A stretch of 64,000 nucleotides of DNA, from contig JAUVXF010000002.1 in the NCBI GenBank assembly GCA_030603695.1, forward strand, positions 1 to 64,000. The letters run 5' to 3'. The notes beneath the pieces were generated by a model. It saw only the letters and a list, made by a program, of their open reading frames with translations. It had not been told where the DNA came from and did not search any database. The stretch is from Natronohydrobacter sp. (GTDB taxonomy: Bacteria; Pseudomonadota; Alphaproteobacteria; Rhodobacterales; Rhodobacteraceae). Shown one piece after another: positions 8,572-15,956 of this stretch. The translations under genes were made by a program, and so were the position numbers. Positions within the stretch are counted from its first letter, which is position 1, and the number at the start of each line of letters is the position of its first letter.

Positions 8572-9252
8572 ATGCAATCATTTCAGTTTCAGACCGAAGA
8601 TGGCCCGGTATCCATAGCCCTTGGCACTTTGGTCATCGCGGGCTGGACAGGGCGCGCCGCCGCCGCCGTGCAGCATCATATTGCAGAGCTGGCGGCGCTG
8701 GGGGTGAAACCGCCTGCGCATGTTCCCCTCTATTATCAAGCGGGTTGCGAGCTTCTGACACAAGCGCCGCACATATCTGTTCTTGGCCCCGCGACATCCG
8801 GCGAGGTGGAGCCGATGATCGTGTCAGATCAAGACGGCACCCTGTGGCTTGGCCTTGCATCGGATCATACAGATCGGGCGCTGGAAACCGTGTCTGTGGC
8901 AAAATCCAAGCAGATTTGCCCAAAACCCGTTGCCAGCATGTTGTGGCGACTGGAGGATGTTTTGGGGCATGTGGACAAGCTGCAACTGCGTTCTGAAATT
9001 CTGGAAGCGGGGGCCATGGAATTCGTAGAGTATCAATCTGGAACCCTGGCCAGCATCCGCCCGCTTGAAACCCTTATGTCAGGGCTGTCGGGCGGCGGGA
9101 TGGCGCCATCAACCGCGCTTTTCTGCGGAACCGTCCCGGCAATTGGCGGCATTCGCCCGGCCGACAGGTTCAGGATGTCTTTGCATGATCCCGTGCGGAA
9201 TAAAACGATCTCTTGTCACTATGCAATCTCTGCCCTGCACATTGTGGAATAG
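8572..9252 (+). CDS. DUF2848 family protein
   Basis: A 226-residue soluble protein of the DUF2848 family, of unknown function. The sequence opens with an N-terminal beta-rich segment (FQTEDGPVSIALGTLVIAGW) and includes SGEVEPMIVSDQDG near residue 77 and a C-terminal FRMSLHDPVRNKTISCHYA region. That region recalls ligand-binding parts of fumarylacetoacetate-hydrolase-like proteins, but I cannot confirm this. GAGGGGAA directly precedes ATG 8572, seven bases after the DctM stop, so it is the last gene of the TRAP operon. Its position suggests an enzyme acting on the imported compound. A strong hairpin follows. Confidence 0.8.
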   Translation: MQSFQFQTEDGPVSIALGTLVIAGWTGRAAAAVQHHIAELAALGVKPPAHVPLYYQAGCELLTQAPHISVLGPATSGEVEPMIVSDQDGTLWLGLASDHTDRALETVSVAKSKQICPKPVASMLWRLEDVLGHVDKLQLRSEILEAGAMEFVEYQSGTLASIRPLETLMSGLSGGGMAPSTALFCGTVPAIGGIRPADRFRMSLHDPVRNKTISCHYAISALHIVE

Positions 9253-9283
9253 GTGATTACCCCAAAGGTTTTGCGCCACGATT

Positions 9284-9316
9284 AAGCGCCACAGCTTTTC
9301 CAAAGCTGTGGCGCTT
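9284..9316. terminator. Bidirectional terminator-like hairpin
   Basis: A perfect 15-base stem (9284-9298 with 9302-9316) with a 3-base loop lies between the convergent DUF2848 gene and the cytochrome c gene. The stem starts AAGCGCCACAG and ends in TTT, with A-rich and T-rich ends on either side, so it could stop transcription from both directions. Confidence 0.75.
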
Positions 9317-9424
9317 TAAGTGCCTGTCACATATCTGCTGGCGCTTCAAAGCTGGGTAGTAATTTGGCCATGCCACGCCTGTTTGCCTGCACCAAAGCGG
9401 GGTTTGGCGTGACAGATGGAAAAG

Positions 9425-10285
9425 TCACTCTACCCGGTTGGCATTCAGAAAACCTAGCAGATCGATACGGTCTTGCGCATCGCGCAGCCCGCGAAAGGCC
9501 ATCTGGTTGCCGGGGATGTAGCTGTCTGGATTTTCCAGCCATGCCAGCAAGGCATCTACAGTCCAGACGCCCCCATGTTCTGACAGGGCGCGCGAGTAGC
9601 GCCAGCCCTCTGCCGCGCCGATATCGCGCCCGATGATATTGACCAGATATGGCCCGCCGCGATTTTGCTGGGAATCAAAAACATGGCATGCCGCGCATTG
9701 GCGCCAAACGCTTTGCCCATTTGCGATATCAGCGCCTGCCAATAGGGCAAGGCCCATATCTGCATCACCCGCGCCTTCGGCCATGGCTTCTGTCGGTGCT
9801 TCGGCCTCCTCTGTCACGGCCAAAGCCTCAGTCTCGGCTTCGGCCTCTGGCGTGGCGTCTTGCGGGGCTTCGGCCAACTCTGCCTCTGGCATGGCGTCTG
9901 GTTCCGTCGCTGGTTCTGCCTCTGGCAGGTCTGGTGCTGCCGGATCACCAAGTTCCGTTTCTACCTGCGCTATCTCTGCGGGTTCTGCTGGCAAGGGCAG
10001 GTCTCCTGCCACTGGCTCTGCCATCTGTGTCTGGCCGTCATCGGCGGTCATCCTGCTTTCGCTGGCCAGATCGCGTGGCACGTTGTAGCGCGTTGGAACG
10101 GTTGCTGTCGGGGCTTGATCTGCCACAAGGCGCATGGTTTCGCGCACTTGTGGCGCACGCTCGCGCGCGCCGAAAATATCTATGACCACCACCACGGTCA
10201 AAACCACCGCTCCGCCCAACAGCAAGACTCGCGGCGCAGAATCGCCAAGCAGACTGTTCCGAATTCGTGTAAGCAACTGCTCCAT
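9425..10285 (-). CDS. Membrane-anchored class I cytochrome c with long acidic linker (cytochrome cy-like)
   Basis: The 286-residue product has three parts: an N-terminal hydrophobic anchor at about residues 19-38, a linker of about 140 residues extremely rich in Ala, Glu, Pro and Asp, and a C-terminal class I cytochrome c domain from about residue 180. The haem site is CAACH at 197-201, and the likely axial methionine is M262 in GNQMAF. Architecture resembles the membrane-tethered cytochrome cy of purple bacteria, which shuttles electrons between the bc1 complex and oxidases or reaction centre. Start ATG 10285 has GGGGAT upstream; an open frame extends to 10396 but the extension is not cytochrome-like. 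The linker is longer and more acidic than I expect for the family. Whether it is CycM/CycY or another anchored cytochrome cannot be settled here. Confidence 0.8.
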   Translation of the reverse strand: MEQLLTRIRNSLLGDSAPRVLLLGGAVVLTVVVVIDIFGARERAPQVRETMRLVADQAPTATVPTRYNVPRDLASESRMTADDGQTQMAEPVAGDLPLPAEPAEIAQVETELGDPAAPDLPEAEPATEPDAMPEAELAEAPQDATPEAEAETEALAVTEEAEAPTEAMAEGAGDADMGLALLAGADIANGQSVWRQCAACHVFDSQQNRGGPYLVNIIGRDIGAAEGWRYSRALSEHGGVWTVDALLAWLENPDSYIPGNQMAFRGLRDAQDRIDLLGFLNANRVE

Positions 10286-10506
10286 CGTTATCCCCAATTT
10301 TTTGCGGTGCACGTCTACCCTGTCCGGGGGATATAGGCAGGATGCGACTGTTTCCAACAGTGGTTTTGTGTTTTTGGGCATGCCTCCGCCCCCCAATCTG
10401 CGAAAGATCGCTTATCTTTGACCCAAGTTTTCCTGCGGCCGATGTTCGAAAATGCACGCCGCGAAATGACATCGGCGCGCTGCTGCGAAATCGCGCTTAT
10501 AAGTGC

Positions 10507-10535
10507 TTGACGCGGGTTTGCGTTAAACCTAGACA
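10507..10535 (+). promoter_or_regulatory. Sigma-70 type promoter for tRNA-Trp
   Basis: TTGACG at 10507-10512 and TAGACA at 10530-10535 are separated by exactly 17 bases and lie about ten bases before the mature tRNA start. The match and spacing are good for a housekeeping promoter. It could also drive secE and nusG by readthrough. Confidence 0.6.
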
Positions 10536-10545
10536 GCGTTGGCAT

Positions 10546-10621
10546 AGGGGTATAGCTCAGTTGGTAGAGCATCGGTCTCCAAAACCGAGGGTCGTGGGTT
10601 CGAGTCCCTCTGCCCCTGCCA
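10546..10621 (+). tRNA. tRNA-Trp (anticodon CCA)
   Basis: A 76-base cloverleaf. The acceptor stem AGGGGTA pairs with TGCCCCT through one wobble pair. The D-loop carries AGCTCAGTTGGTAGAGC, the anticodon stem TCGGT/ACCGA encloses CTCCAAA with anticodon CCA, and the T-arm contains GGTTCGAGTCC. The CCA tail is encoded at 10619-10621. Its place upstream of secE-nusG-rplK-rplA is common in Alphaproteobacteria. Confidence 0.97.
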
Positions 10622-10980
10622 GTCGCAAAGCGACTGAAACTCATGGCCGCGCTGAGTCTTTCGCAAATCCGGGAAGAATACGGCGCATAGGCGCTTGCTT
10701 TCTGTTGCCCTATAATGTTCGCGGCCCGTGGGGGCTTTGAACTGAAGTATCACGCTGGGTGGCGGCTGGTTGTGATTAAAGTCCGCCCTTTCTGCACAAC
10801 GTGCCTTTGGCGGCGCGGTGATTCTTCTTGCCCGCAAGCTGGCCCGGTCTGCTTGGGCCTGCGATATGAACCCGGAATGTTGGCCCCGATCTGGCGGATA
10901 GATGGCCCTTGCCTGCAAAATCGGCTTGAAACCGGGGCAGGGGCTGCGTATGTCCTGCCTCAAGCACAAGGATGTTTGTT
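10622..10980. other. Intergenic region between tRNA-Trp and secE
   Basis: No convincing gene is present in these 359 bases; the open frame over 10715-11041 is Trp/Cys/Arg-rich and overlaps secE. A consensus -10 hexamer TATAAT occurs at 10711-10716, rare in such GC-rich DNA, without a clear -35 at the right distance. It may contribute to secE expression. AAGGA about ten bases before 10981 is the secE ribosome binding site. Confidence 0.4.
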
Positions 10981-11178
10981 ATGGCCAAGACCAACCCTTT
11001 CCAGTTCATGCAGCAGGTGCGCGCCGAGACCGCCAAGGTAACATGGCCCACCCGGCGTGAAGTTGTTGTGACCACTGTCATGGTGCTGATCATGGCAGCA
11101 CTGACAGCAGTATTCTTCTTTCTGGTGGACTTGCTGATCCGTAGCGGGCTGTCGGGACTGTTGGGAATTTTCAATTAG
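10981..11178 (+). CDS. secE: Preprotein translocase subunit SecE
   Basis: A 65-residue single-span form of SecE, the essential small subunit that clamps SecY in the inner-membrane translocon. The amphipathic conserved segment RAETAKVTWPTRREVV lies at residues 14-29 and the membrane helix at about 30-53. AAGGA lies upstream of ATG 10981; an in-frame ATG nine bases earlier is closer to that site but less typical, as MAKTNPFQF is the usual N-terminus. It is followed by nusG in the standard order, separated by about 180 bases that contain a hairpin. Confidence 0.95.
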   Translation: MAKTNPFQFMQQVRAETAKVTWPTRREVVVTTVMVLIMAALTAVFFFLVDLLIRSGLSGLLGIFN

Positions 11179-11240
11179 GATGCAACAGCACGCGCAGAGG
11201 GGTTGAAAACCCGCGCGCCTGTCTGTAATGCACTCGCAAA

Positions 11241-11261
11241 AGCGCACCGCTCTGGTGCGCT
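11241..11261 (+). terminator. Hairpin between secE and nusG
   Basis: AGCGCACC (11241-11248) pairs with GGTGCGCT (11254-11261) around a 5-base loop, followed by TCATTGTTTT. The T-run is interrupted, so it may be a weak terminator or attenuator tuning nusG relative to secE, or an RNA processing site. Confidence 0.4.
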
Positions 11262-11357
11262 CATTGTTTTGACCTTTTGTCAGGCGGCGGCGCTATCTGG
11301 GGCGCGCTTGGCAATCCGGGGCTGTTCGCCTTGGTTGAAAGCGGAAAGATGGGAAAC

Positions 11358-11891
11358 ATGGCCAAGCGCTGGTATTCGGTAAGCGTTCTGTCGAATTTCG
11401 AAAAGAAAGTGGCCGAGGCCATTCGAACCGCCGTGTCCGAAGCAGGGTTGGAGGATCAGATTGAAGAAGTTCTGGTTCCCACCGAAGAAGTGATCGAAGT
11501 GCGCCGCGGCAAGAAAGTGACGTCAGAGCGCCGCTTCATGCCGGGCTATGTGCTGGTTCGGATGGAAATGAGCGCCAAAGCCTATCATCTGATCAATTCG
11601 ATCAATCGCGTGACAGGCTTTCTGGGCACACAGGGCAAGCCAATGCCCATGCGCGATGAAGAGGTGAATGCAATCCTGAACCGCGTGCAGGAAGGTGAAG
11701 AAGCCCCGCGCACCCTGATCCATTTCGAGATCGGTGAGCAGGTAAAGGTCAATGACGGGCCATTTGAAGGGTTCTCTGGCCTTGTGGAAGAAGTTGATGA
11801 AGGGGCCAGCCGCCTGAAGGTGATGGTCTCTATCTTTGGCCGGGCAACCCCGGTCGATCTGGAATTCACACAGGTTTCCAAGGATATCTGA
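11358..11891 (+). CDS. nusG: Transcription termination/antitermination protein NusG
   Basis: A 177-residue NusG, which binds RNA polymerase and links it to Rho or to the leading ribosome. It has an N-terminal NGN domain (KRWYSVSVLSNFEKKVAEAI at the start, MPGYVLVRMEM near residue 62, NRVTGFLG near 83) and a C-terminal KOW domain (EQVKVNDGPFEGFSGLVEEV, then the FGRATPVDLEF tail). I chose ATG 11358, with GGGAA just upstream, because MAKRWYSV is the family N-terminus; the frame extends upstream to 11277 without family similarity. It is followed by rplK and rplA. Confidence 0.95.
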   Translation: MAKRWYSVSVLSNFEKKVAEAIRTAVSEAGLEDQIEEVLVPTEEVIEVRRGKKVTSERRFMPGYVLVRMEMSAKAYHLINSINRVTGFLGTQGKPMPMRDEEVNAILNRVQEGEEAPRTLIHFEIGEQVKVNDGPFEGFSGLVEEVDEGASRLKVMVSIFGRATPVDLEFTQVSKDI

Positions 11892-12000
11892 TGTGATGCC
11901 TGTGGGAGGCTGATGGGCGCGCCCGGAAAGCCTGACCACTAAACCGCAACAGCCCCGGCACGCGTGCGCATGGGGCGAGGTGAGAAGAAGGAGAGGCCAG

Positions 12001-12453
12001 ATGGCCAAGAAAGTAATCGGGCAGCTGAAGCTGCAAATTCCGGCGGGCAAAGCCACCCCGTCACCCCCTGTTGGCCCTGCTCTGGGTCAGCGCGGGATCA
12101 ATATCATGATGTTCACCAAGGAATTCAACGCCCGCACCGCAGAGATGGAGCCGGGCTCTCCCATTCCAACCGTGATCACCTATTATCAGGATAAATCCTT
12201 CACGCTGGATCTGAAAACGCCACCCGCGTCTTGGTATCTCAAGCGTGCTGCGGGCCTCAAGCCAGTGGGCAAGCGCAACCGCGCCAAAGGCTCTGACGCG
12301 CCGGGCCGCAAAGTGGCCGGAACCGTGACAACCAAACAGATCCGCGAGATTGCCGAAGCCAAGATGAAAGACCTGAACGCGACCACGATTGAGGGCGCAA
12401 TGCAGATCATCGCAGGCAGCGCAAAATCCTGCGGTATCGAGGTGAAAGGTTAA
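12001..12453 (+). CDS. rplK: 50S ribosomal protein L11
   Basis: A 150-residue L11, part of the GTPase-associated centre of the large subunit. The N-terminal [20 protein letters not shown] and [13 protein letters not shown] stretches are diagnostic. The C-terminal RNA-binding domain includes [16 protein letters not shown] and the [11 protein letters not shown] motif. A GAGAAGGAGAGG ribosome binding site precedes ATG 12001, so the in-frame upstream ATG at 11980 is unnecessary. It is slightly longer than the about 141 residues of the enteric protein because of extra residues around 95-103 ([10 protein letters not shown]). Four bases separate it from rplA. Confidence 0.96.
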   Translation: MAKKVIGQLKLQIPAGKATPSPPVGPALGQRGINIMMFTKEFNARTAEMEPGSPIPTVITYYQDKSFTLDLKTPPASWYLKRAAGLKPVGKRNRAKGSDAPGRKVAGTVTTKQIREIAEAKMKDLNATTIEGAMQIIAGSAKSCGIEVKG

Positions 12454-12457
12454 GATC

Positions 12458-13156
12458 ATGGCAAAAGTTGGAAAACGGATCAAATCCGCCCGCGAAGCCT
12501 TTGTCGGTCAGGACAACCTGAGCGTGGAAGCCGCGATCACGCTGGTAAAGGCAAATGCCTCTGCCAAGTTTGACGAAACGGTTGAAATTGCGATGAATCT
12601 GGGGGTTGACCCCCGCCATGCCGACCAGATGGTGCGCGGCGTGGTGAACCTGCCCAATGGCACTGGTAAAACTGTGCGCGTGGCTGTGTTCGCTCGTGGC
12701 CCCAAAGCCGATGAGGCCAAGGCCGCTGGTGCCGATATCGTGGGCGCCGAAGACCTGATGGAAACCATCCAATCGGGCAAGATCGAGTTTGACCGTTGCA
12801 TTGCAACGCCAGACATGATGCCGATTGTGGGCCGTCTGGGCAAAATCCTTGGCCCACGCAACCTGATGCCCAACCCCAAGGTTGGCACCGTGACGATGGA
12901 TGTGGCCGAGGCCGTTAAAAGCGCCAAAGGTGGTCAGGTTCAGTTCAAGGTGGAAAAGGCTGGCATTATCCATGCCGGGATTGGCAAAGTATCCTTTGAC
13001 GCAGCGCAACTGGCCGAAAACCTGCGCGCTTTTGTCGATGCTGTGGCCAAGGCCAAGCCATCGGGGGCAAAGGGCGCTTATTTGCGCAAAGTGTCTGTCA
13101 GCTCTTCCATGGGCCCTGGCGTGTCGGTTGATGTGACCAGCGCGACCCAAGGCTGA
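12458..13156 (+). CDS. rplA: 50S ribosomal protein L1
   Basis: A 232-residue L1, which forms the mobile stalk near the E site and in many bacteria represses its own operon by binding the mRNA. Recognisable segments include [20 protein letters not shown] and, after residue 115, the [20 protein letters not shown] region followed by KVGTVT. Length matches the family. It is directly downstream of rplK and is followed by a strong terminator; rplJ, rplL and rpoB do not follow, so the usual L11-L1-L10-L7/12 series is interrupted here. Confidence 0.96.
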   Translation: MAKVGKRIKSAREAFVGQDNLSVEAAITLVKANASAKFDETVEIAMNLGVDPRHADQMVRGVVNLPNGTGKTVRVAVFARGPKADEAKAAGADIVGAEDLMETIQSGKIEFDRCIATPDMMPIVGRLGKILGPRNLMPNPKVGTVTMDVAEAVKSAKGGQVQFKVEKAGIIHAGIGKVSFDAAQLAENLRAFVDAVAKAKPSGAKGAYLRKVSVSSSMGPGVSVDVTSATQG

Positions 13157-13179
13157 GATCTTGCGCGCAAGATGAAGAC

Positions 13180-13205
13180 GGGCGGCCGAGAGGCCGCCCT
13201 TTTTT
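13180..13205 (+). terminator. Rho-independent terminator after rplA
   Basis: GGGCGGCC (13180-13187) pairs perfectly with GGCCGCCC (13192-13199) around a GAGA loop and is followed by six T. It is a textbook intrinsic terminator closing the secE-nusG-rplK-rplA unit. Confidence 0.92.
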
Positions 13206-13258
13206 CATGTGCCTTGCTGGTAATATCTTGCCTGTGCTTTGGCCCTGTTCAAAAAGAA

Positions 13259-13321
13259 AGGGGCTTTGCCCCTCTTGGGCCTTTGGCCCAATTCACCCCA
13301 GGATATTTGGGCCAAGATGAA
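13259..13321 (-). repeat. Dispersed intergenic element, copy 1 (downstream of moaE)
   Basis: Read on the minus strand after the moaE stop, this is TTTCATCTTGGCCCAAATAT, then CCTGGGG, followed by two GC-rich hairpins: TTGGGCC-TTT-GGCCCAA (13275-13291) and AGGGGC-TTT-GCCCCT (13259-13273). The same 25-base core next to a GC-rich hairpin recurs near 34.6 kb and 59.65 kb. It may act as the moaE terminator, but the conserved core has no obvious role. Confidence 0.7.
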
Positions 13322-13322
13322 A

Positions 13323-13766
13323 TCACCAGCGGGTGAGGGCGGCCTCGTCGCTTGCCTTGGCGGCCACCCAGTCTGACCCATCCGCGCGGGTTTCTTTTTT
13401 CCAGAACGGGGCGCGGGATTTCAGGTAATCCATCAGGAAATCGGCGGCGGCGAACGCATCGGCGCGATGGGCCGAGGCTGTGGCCACCATCATGATCTTC
13501 TCGCCCGGTGCCAGGGGGCCGTAGCGATGGATGATCAGGCAATCGGACAGCGCCCAGCGGCGCTGTGCGTCTTGTGCGATCTGTGTCAGGGCGCGTTCGG
13601 TCATGCCGGGGTAATGTTCGATTTCCATCTGGTGCAACTGGCCCTGATCTTGCCCGCGCACGATGCCGCAAAAGGTGACAATCGCCCCGATATCCTGTCG
13701 CCCTGCGCCAAAGGCGGCGCATTCTCGGCCAAAATCGAACGGATCGGATTGGACGCGGATTTCCAT
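13323..13766 (-). CDS. moaE: Molybdopterin synthase catalytic subunit MoaE
   Basis: MoaE transfers sulfur from the MoaD thiocarboxylate to precursor Z (cPMP) to make molybdopterin. The 147-residue protein shows IVTFCGIVRGQDQG near residue 29, EHYPGMTERAL near 51, HRYGPLAPGEKIMMVATASAHR spread over about 80-101 and the lysine pair in APFWKKET near 119, which supplies the active-site lysines. It begins one base after the moaD stop, so the two subunits are coupled. The 3' end abuts the dispersed repeat element. Confidence 0.95.
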   Translation of the reverse strand: MEIRVQSDPFDFGRECAAFGAGRQDIGAIVTFCGIVRGQDQGQLHQMEIEHYPGMTERALTQIAQDAQRRWALSDCLIIHRYGPLAPGEKIMMVATASAHRADAFAAADFLMDYLKSRAPFWKKETRADGSDWVAAKASDEAALTRW

Positions 13767-13767
13767 G

Positions 13768-14019
13768 TCACCCCCCTGTCATGGGGGGAAAGAATGCCAC
13801 TTCGCGCACGCCGGCCAGCGGGGCTGCGAATTCGGCAAGTTCCTGATCGAGGGCCACGCGTAGGGCCGAGAGATCGGAGAAGGCCAAAGCGTAGCGGTCT
13901 TCGCGCGCGCTGAGTTCGGCCACCAGATCGGCCACTGTTGCAGCATTTGTTTCAACGGTTTCGCGTGGAACGCCAATACGTTCGCGCAACCAGGCGAAAT
14001 AGAGGATTTCAAGGGTCAT
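13768..14019 (-). CDS. moaD: Molybdopterin synthase sulfur carrier subunit MoaD
   Basis: An 83-residue ubiquitin-fold protein ending in the required Gly-Gly (MTGG), the terminus that is adenylated and thiocarboxylated before sulfur transfer. It starts with MTLEILYFAWLRERIG, typical of MoaD. Its start overlaps the end of pgsA by four bases and its stop is one base from moaE, so pgsA-moaD-moaE form one unit. Confidence 0.93.
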   Translation of the reverse strand: MTLEILYFAWLRERIGVPRETVETNAATVADLVAELSAREDRYALAFSDLSALRVALDQELAEFAAPLAGVREVAFFPPMTGG

Positions 14020-14723
14020 TTTGTGTCATCCTTCAGGAAGGGCAGCGCCTTGCGGAAGTAATCCCATCCCGTCACCAATGTCAGCAAGGCCGCGATCCAG
14101 ATCAGGGCCAGGCCAAATGTCCAGACCACATTGCCGCTATGCTGTGCCAGATCGACCACATTGATATCTTCGGTGCCGATATCGCTGAGCGTGGCGATCA
14201 GGGCGGCATTGCTGCGCTCTTGGCTGGCTTCGCGGATATATTCCAGACCCATTGCCAGAAACAGCACAGCGATTGCTGTCATCTGTGCTGTGGTTTTCCA
14301 TTTGGCCAGAACTGTCACTTTCAGTAGGCCTGCGGTATCGCCCAGAAACTCGCGCAGGCCGGATACAAATACTTCGCGGAACAGGATGGCGGTTGCTGGC
14401 AGGATCAGCCAGGGATCCATGCCCGAATACCCGGTGATGACCAGCAGCGCGATGACCACCATCGCCTTGTCCGCGATCGGATCCAGCATGGCGCCAAGCC
14501 GGCTTTCCTGTTTCCAGGCGCGGGCCAGATAGCCATCAAAGAAATCCGTGATGGCGGCCAGCGCAAACAGGATCAATGCCAGCCAATCGGCCCAGGGCCT
14601 GTGAAAATACAGAAACATCACAGCGACACCCGGCGCGGCGAGCAGCCGCAGCACAGTCAGGATATTGGGCAGGTTCCAGCGCATGGCAACTTGTCCCGCA
14701 GGGGGGGTGAGTTCAGTCTTCAT
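14016..14723 (-). CDS. pgsA: CDP-diacylglycerol--glycerol-3-phosphate 3-phosphatidyltransferase
   Basis: PgsA makes phosphatidylglycerol-phosphate, the committed step to phosphatidylglycerol and cardiolipin, in the inner membrane. The CDP-alcohol phosphotransferase signature is complete: D60, D63-G64, A67-R68, G77, D81 and D85 (DFFDGYLAR... then GAMLDPIAD). There are several membrane helices. ATG 14723 has AGGAT upstream and gives 235 residues; the open frame reaches 14759 but the extra 12 residues have no support, and an internal Met at residue 14 (MRWNLPNILT) is also possible. It heads the pgsA-moaD-moaE operon. Confidence 0.92.
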   Translation of the reverse strand: MKTELTPPAGQVAMRWNLPNILTVLRLLAAPGVAVMFLYFHRPWADWLALILFALAAITDFFDGYLARAWKQESRLGAMLDPIADKAMVVIALLVITGYSGMDPWLILPATAILFREVFVSGLREFLGDTAGLLKVTVLAKWKTTAQMTAIAVLFLAMGLEYIREASQERSNAALIATLSDIGTEDINVVDLAQHSGNVVWTFGLALIWIAALLTLVTGWDYFRKALPFLKDDTK

Positions 14724-14795
14724 GGGCGGTATCCTGAAATCCCAAGCGATGAAATGCAAGCCCTCAGAGGAGAGCGGCTTGCGCCATTCCCTATC

Positions 14796-15737
14796 TCAGA
14801 CATGTCCGGCAAGCCATTCACCAATCAGATAATGTGCGATAGAGCCTTTGCGCGCGGGCACGATATCAGGGCGCTGCCCGCTAAAGGAGCTGAGAACCTC
14901 TTCGCGCGATAACCAGCGCGCATCTTCCAGCTCATCATCCAATGTTATCTTGTCACTACTTGCCTCGGCCGTACAGCCAAACATCAGCGAATTGGGAAAG
15001 GGCCATGGCTGCGAAGCGATATAGCGGATATTGCGGGTGTGCAGCCCGGTTTCTTCCAACACTTCGCGTGCAACTGCTGTTTCCAGTGTTTCGCCGGGTT
15101 CAATAAACCCGGCCAAAGCAGAATACATCCCCTCTGGCCAACCGGCAGAGCGGCCCAGAAGCAGGCGGTTGCCCCGTGTGACCAGCATGATGACCACAGG
15201 ATCGGTGCGCGGAAAATGCTTGGCACCGCAAGCGGGGCAATGGCGTTCCCAACCCGCCTGGGCGATCACGCTTGCAGCGCCACAGGCGGCACAGAATTGA
15301 TGTGTGCGATGCCAGTTATAGATTGCGCGCGCGGTTGCTGCCAAGGCAGCTTCGGGCGGGGGCAAATGGGCCATGGCGAGTCGCAATTCCCCGAATTGCC
15401 CGCCTTTGGGGGCATCGGGGTGAATCTGGATGCTGGTATCGGCAAACATTGCAAGGGCCGCGCGATCCAGCACATCTGGTTCCCAGACAGAGATGTCTGC
15501 GGCAAACAGATCGGCCCCGTCTTGTTGGCCCAGATACAGGAAAGGCTTTGACGCCTGAGCAAGCATGGGATGATCGGACTTTACCCAGCCCAACGTTTGT
15601 CCCAGCAGATGTGGTTTGCCCCGCCAAAGCGGCAATATGCGAGTTTGTGGCAACGACAGGCTGGCAGCAAGATCCTCTGCCATGCCGCGGCGCTCTGCTG
15701 CGCGCGTGTCCCAAAGCGCCCCAAAGGCAAATTGCAT
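14796..15737 (-). CDS. nudC: NAD(+)/NADH diphosphatase, NudC-type Nudix hydrolase
   Basis: It hydrolyses NADH or NAD+ to NMN and AMP; NudC also removes NAD caps from RNA. The 313-residue protein has an N-terminal domain, a four-cysteine zinc ribbon (C149, C152, C167, C170), the Nudix box at about 210-232 (GFIEPGETLETAVAREVLEE) and the NudC-specific SQPWPFPNS motif just after it. I chose ATG 15737, preceded by a GGGGGGAA site; the frame is open to 15806 but that adds residues without similarity. It diverges from the CpdB-like gene. Confidence 0.92.
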   Translation of the reverse strand: MQFAFGALWDTRAAERRGMAEDLAASLSLPQTRILPLWRGKPHLLGQTLGWVKSDHPMLAQASKPFLYLGQQDGADLFAADISVWEPDVLDRAALAMFADTSIQIHPDAPKGGQFGELRLAMAHLPPPEAALAATARAIYNWHRTHQFCAACGAASVIAQAGWERHCPACGAKHFPRTDPVVIMLVTRGNRLLLGRSAGWPEGMYSALAGFIEPGETLETAVAREVLEETGLHTRNIRYIASQPWPFPNSLMFGCTAEASSDKITLDDELEDARWLSREEVLSSFSGQRPDIVPARKGSIAHYLIGEWLAGHV

Positions 15738-15956
15738 GCGTTCCCCCCCGGCTATGCCGCGCCCTGTCTGTTGCAGGTTTCTGTAGGCGGGGCAATCACT
15801 TTGCACCTGGGCGCGACAATCTATGATTGTGTCGGGAATATGGTTGCCCTAGGGTGCGACGCGTAAACATTTTCTTAATTGCCATAAAATCTCATGATTG
15901 ACGCCGAAATCCTGCCTCAACTCTGCATCAGGGTTCCTGAGAAATGACCTTGTGAC

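Noticed and set aside
10715-11041. 108-codon open frame upstream of secE
   Set aside because: Overlaps secE in another frame, is rich in Trp, Cys and Arg, and has no family resemblance.
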